Below the pieces are notes generated by a model that searched no databases, was not told where the DNA came from, and saw only the letters and a list, made by a program, of their open reading frames with translations. DNA of 64,000 bases. Origin: Acidobacteriota bacterium (GTDB lineage: Bacteria > Acidobacteriota > Blastocatellia > Pyrinomonadales > Pyrinomonadaceae). Positions 61,482-64,000 of the stretch are shown here, one piece after another. The first letter of the stretch is position 1; every line of letters begins with the position of its first letter. The position numbers and the translations under genes were made by a program. The DNA lies in assembly GCA_025463135.1 (NCBI GenBank), contig JAOAPY010000011.1, positions 62,001-126,000 of the forward strand, read 5' to 3'.

Positions 61482-63593
61482 ATGCGTGGGCGAAGGCCCA
61501 GAAAGGGAATTGTTTTGGACTATCAGAACGCAGCGTCCAAAGTTCAAAAAGAACACGTGGACAAACTAGCTTGCATTTATGTTCGTCAATCAACCGCTGG
61601 CGGCGTTAAGAAGAACATTGTAGGCGGCCGGCGACAACGCGACGACGTAATCAAGTTGGCGCTTGAACTGGGATGGCGAGAGGCTCACATCAAAGTAATC
61701 GATGAGGATCAGGCTACCACAGGAAGCTCAACGCACGGTCGTTACGGATATCTTGACATGCTGAATGCAATTTCCAAGGGGTGTGTTGGGGCGGTTTTTA
61801 GTCTCGAGTCAAGTCGTATGGCCCGCGACTCAGCAGATTGGCATTGCCTGATCAAGCTCTGTCACTTAACAGGAACTCTCGTGATCGACCCGGATGGCGT
61901 ATATGACGCAAGTGATAACAATGACAGCACGCTGATGAAATTGAAGGCGCTGATGAGTGAAATGGAGCTCCGCCTCATTACCCAAAGGCTCGAGGGAGCC
62001 AGAAGAGATTTAGCTAAGAAGGGGCTGCTACGATTTTGGGCACCCATTGGTTATGTATACGGGGAAGGTGGAAAGCTCATTCTTGATCCGAAACAGGAAG
62101 TTCAGGAAGCCGTGCGACTGTTGTTCAGTACTTTCGATCGCACACGTTCCTGCTGCGGTGTGGCGAATTATTTTTGGCGGCAACAGCTGAAGTTTCCTTC
62201 AATCATACGGAGTGGTACGAAGCTGGGTGAATACAAATGGGGGAGGCTTAAACAGGCCCGCGCGCAGTTCATATTACATAACCCGGCCTATTCTGGTACC
62301 TACGTTTATGGACGCGCAGTAACGAAGCGAAAAGCAGTCCTTGATAACGCTGGCATTCCGCAATTTCAGAAATACAGCGTCAATCTCCCGCGCGAGGAGT
62401 GGGACGTTGTGATCAAGGATGCGCATGCGGCCTACATTTCTTGGCCACGATTCATTGAGAACCAGGATCTCATAAGAAACAACGGTAGGACCTCGACGTT
62501 TAGGGGTACTGGCGCGGCGCGGGCCGGTGGAGCGCTTCTGCAGGGTCTTGCCATATGCGGCAAATGTGGTCGCCGAATAAAGGTCAAATATCCTCACCGG
62601 GGACCTTATCCGCACTACCAGTGCAGCTACGAGAGTGAGAGTGCCTCGTCCGATCTGTGCCAGTACGTGCCTGGTGCTGCAATCGACGCGGCAATCGAGA
62701 GACTATTTCTACAAGCGGTCGAGCCAGCTCAACTAAGGATGTCCTTCAAGGCATTTGAGCAAGTTGAGGAACAGGTCAGACAACAAGATCAGTTGTGGAA
62801 TATACATCTCAAACGAGCGAAAGCCTTAGTCGACCAAGCTAAAGAGCGACTGCTGAATGTTGACTTCAGTAATAAATACGCCTTTGCTTGCGTGCAGGAG
62901 GATTTGAGGAAGAAGGAGGAGGAAGTCTCCGACCTCAAGAGGCGACATATTAATCCCAAAGCCTCACTGTTGCGGAATCCCACGCCAGATGAACGACGGT
63001 CAATTGAAAGATTAATACGGAACCTGCCGTTAATATGGGGAGCGCCGACCACTGATATGGTGGCGAAGAAAAACCTGTTACGTTGCTTGATCCAAGACGT
63101 CACAATTAGAAGAGATGGACACACCGTTCACGTTGCCGCGCGATGGAAGACTTTGGCAAGTACACAACTCAAGATTGAGTTACGGAGACGAGGTTGTGGC
63201 GGCGGCAGAAAACTCGCCGCCAACATAGTCGAATTCATCACTGACTTAGCCCGAGATCACACTAACACCGAGATAGCGGAGAAGTTGAATGTATCAGGCA
63301 TCCTCGTCGGAGCTGACCGTTTTACTAGAGCGCGGGTTGGATGCGTTCGTCGTAGGTATGATTTGGCGCGCTACCACTTCGGCTCCTACCCAGATCAGCG
63401 AAAAGATGGCCGTTATCAGGTGAGCGCGGTAGCGAAGATATTGGAACTTAACATGGGCACAGTGCACCGTTGGGTTCAAATCGGAAAGTTGGATGCGGTA
63501 CGAGATGCTGAATCCAAAATATGGTGGATTAAGTTGATCCCAGAGCAGGTTGCTAACTTCAAGCAAACCATTCGACGGTCCAATCGTAGCTAG
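61482..63593 (+). CDS. Large serine recombinase
   Basis: 703 residues. The resolvase-type N-domain has ACIYVRQSTAGGV (Ser nucleophile at about residue 37), then GRYGYLDMLNAISKG and SLESSRMARDSADW (Arg residues of the active site). The recombinase DNA-binding domain follows (FWAPIGYVYG; FILHNPAYSGTYVYGR). A zinc ribbon is next (CGKCGRRIKVKY...YQCSY...C), then a coiled-coil (QVEEQVRQQDQLWNIHLKRA). The C-terminus has two DNA-binding segments (TNTEIAEKLNVSG; SAVAKILELNMGTVHRWVQI). It integrates or excises mobile DNA. A DUF5372-like gene follows at 63786. The attachment sites are not visible. Confidence 0.92.
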   Translation: MRGRRPRKGIVLDYQNAASKVQKEHVDKLACIYVRQSTAGGVKKNIVGGRRQRDDVIKLALELGWREAHIKVIDEDQATTGSSTHGRYGYLDMLNAISKGCVGAVFSLESSRMARDSADWHCLIKLCHLTGTLVIDPDGVYDASDNNDSTLMKLKALMSEMELRLITQRLEGARRDLAKKGLLRFWAPIGYVYGEGGKLILDPKQEVQEAVRLLFSTFDRTRSCCGVANYFWRQQLKFPSIIRSGTKLGEYKWGRLKQARAQFILHNPAYSGTYVYGRAVTKRKAVLDNAGIPQFQKYSVNLPREEWDVVIKDAHAAYISWPRFIENQDLIRNNGRTSTFRGTGAARAGGALLQGLAICGKCGRRIKVKYPHRGPYPHYQCSYESESASSDLCQYVPGAAIDAAIERLFLQAVEPAQLRMSFKAFEQVEEQVRQQDQLWNIHLKRAKALVDQAKERLLNVDFSNKYAFACVQEDLRKKEEEVSDLKRRHINPKASLLRNPTPDERRSIERLIRNLPLIWGAPTTDMVAKKNLLRCLIQDVTIRRDGHTVHVAARWKTLASTQLKIELRRRGCGGGRKLAANIVEFITDLARDHTNTEIAEKLNVSGILVGADRFTRARVGCVRRRYDLARYHFGSYPDQRKDGRYQVSAVAKILELNMGTVHRWVQIGKLDAVRDAESKIWWIKLIPEQVANFKQTIRRSNRS

Positions 63594-63785
63594 TGGAGTG
63601 TAACAGTTGAATTGCTAGTAGCCCGAAAGCTCTCTAGTAGTCGGAATTTGGATCGCTTTGCTACCAGATAGATCGCCGAGCCACTAGCAGTCTCTTAGTT
63701 ACAGTCCACTAGTTTCAACATGGAATGATAATAAGAAGACCCAGCCCAAGATTGCAGAGGTTTCCAAAGTCGGAAAAGGTGCATT

Positions 63786-64000
63786 ATGAATGATCCATAT
63801 CAAAGGACATTGCAGACTACGTCAACTGAGCGACTTGCGCCCACACATGTAACTGTAACTCATCCCAACCATCCTCTAACTGGTCTGAAGCTTGAAATCG
63901 TGACTGGTCAGGGGAACCCTTCTTCAACTCTCTTTGTTAGGGCCCCCGACGAGTCGACTCTGAAAATCCGTAAAGAATGGACGGACTATGGAAAATCGCC
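63786..64000 (+). CDS. DUF5372-like protein, cut by the window edge
   Basis: 71 codons from ATG 63786 (GGAAAAGG upstream) to the end of the window. The pattern THVTVTHPNHPLTGLKLEIV then FVRAPDESTLKIRKEWTDY matches the small DUF5372 proteins that commonly accompany large serine recombinases. The start of that pattern (VTHP.HPL.G) is the family signature as I remember it. The remaining C-terminus lies outside. Confidence 0.65.
   Translation, partial: MNDPYQRTLQTTSTERLAPTHVTVTHPNHPLTGLKLEIVTGQGNPSSTLFVRAPDESTLKIRKEWTDYGKS

Noticed and set aside
1-64000. tRNA, rRNA and CRISPR scan by eye
   Set aside because: I found no cloverleaf with a TTC-loop pattern, no rRNA signature and no repeat-spacer array; a covariance-model search would be needed to be certain.

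Overview
The window looks like chromosomal accessory DNA from a soil-type member of the Acidobacteriota, probably a Blastocatellia relative. This rests on gene content: paired lamin-tail/DUF4214 secreted proteins, a very large RHS/YD-repeat protein, many small secreted proteins of one recurring family, a His-Xaa-Ser peptide-modification operon, a stand-alone NRPS module, and mid-50s GC by eye. There is no rRNA or other marker gene, so the assignment is an inference. The region is full of mobile-element debris and broken genes. At least ten reading frames are interrupted by single-base frameshifts or in-frame stops.

Layout. 1-4.55 kb: two TniQ-family genes (the first cut by the window edge), then a divergent pair (an unknown protein and a TIR-like nucleotide-binding protein), then a cluster of repeats that could be the end of a Tn7-like transposon. 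4.7-6.4 kb: a frameshifted IS110-type element beside a 5'-truncated DUF6843-like gene. 6.4-11.7 kb: decayed genes, including one with two in-frame TAA codons, a frameshifted zinc-ribbon membrane protein, an IS256 fragment and a truncated toxin-like domain, mixed with a few intact small membrane or secreted proteins. 11.7-16.6 kb: the most coherent system, a His-Xaa-Ser (Hxs) cassette with two different His/Ser-repeat substrates, HxsD, two radical-SAM enzymes (HxsB, HxsC) and a translationally coupled methyltransferase. 16.9-19.2 kb: an FtsK remnant and a secreted proteasome-like hydrolase. 19.5-25.2 kb: two paralogous LTD/DUF4214 surface proteins flanking a homing-endonuclease-repeat protein. 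26-27.6 kb: an NtrC-type regulator with a 16-bp palindrome upstream.

28-30.3 kb and 44.4-45.3 kb carry homologous material: a broken and an intact copy of a small secreted protein family, each near a copy of a conserved structured element. 30.4-37.9 kb is a minus-strand RHS unit with a metalloprotease-like C-terminus, a lipoprotein behind it and a decayed second C-terminal cassette. 38.5-42.1 kb holds a two-gene unit (a terpenoid-cyclase-fold protein and a YkgJ cysteine-cluster protein) convergent with a previously hidden 35-residue peptide gene. That gene encodes three perfect copies of KLPKLTKIPP and has its own promoter, operator, RBS and terminator. 42.4-44.4 kb is IS debris. 48.2-55.4 kb is a minus-strand biosynthetic group: methyltransferase, GT2, fucosyltransferase-like protein and a C-A-PCP-TE NRPS whose thioesterase has a cysteine nucleophile. 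56-60 kb holds membrane proteins and a broken lipoprotein. 60-64 kb holds an XRE regulator, then a large serine recombinase with its small partner genes, suggesting another integrative element that runs off the right edge.
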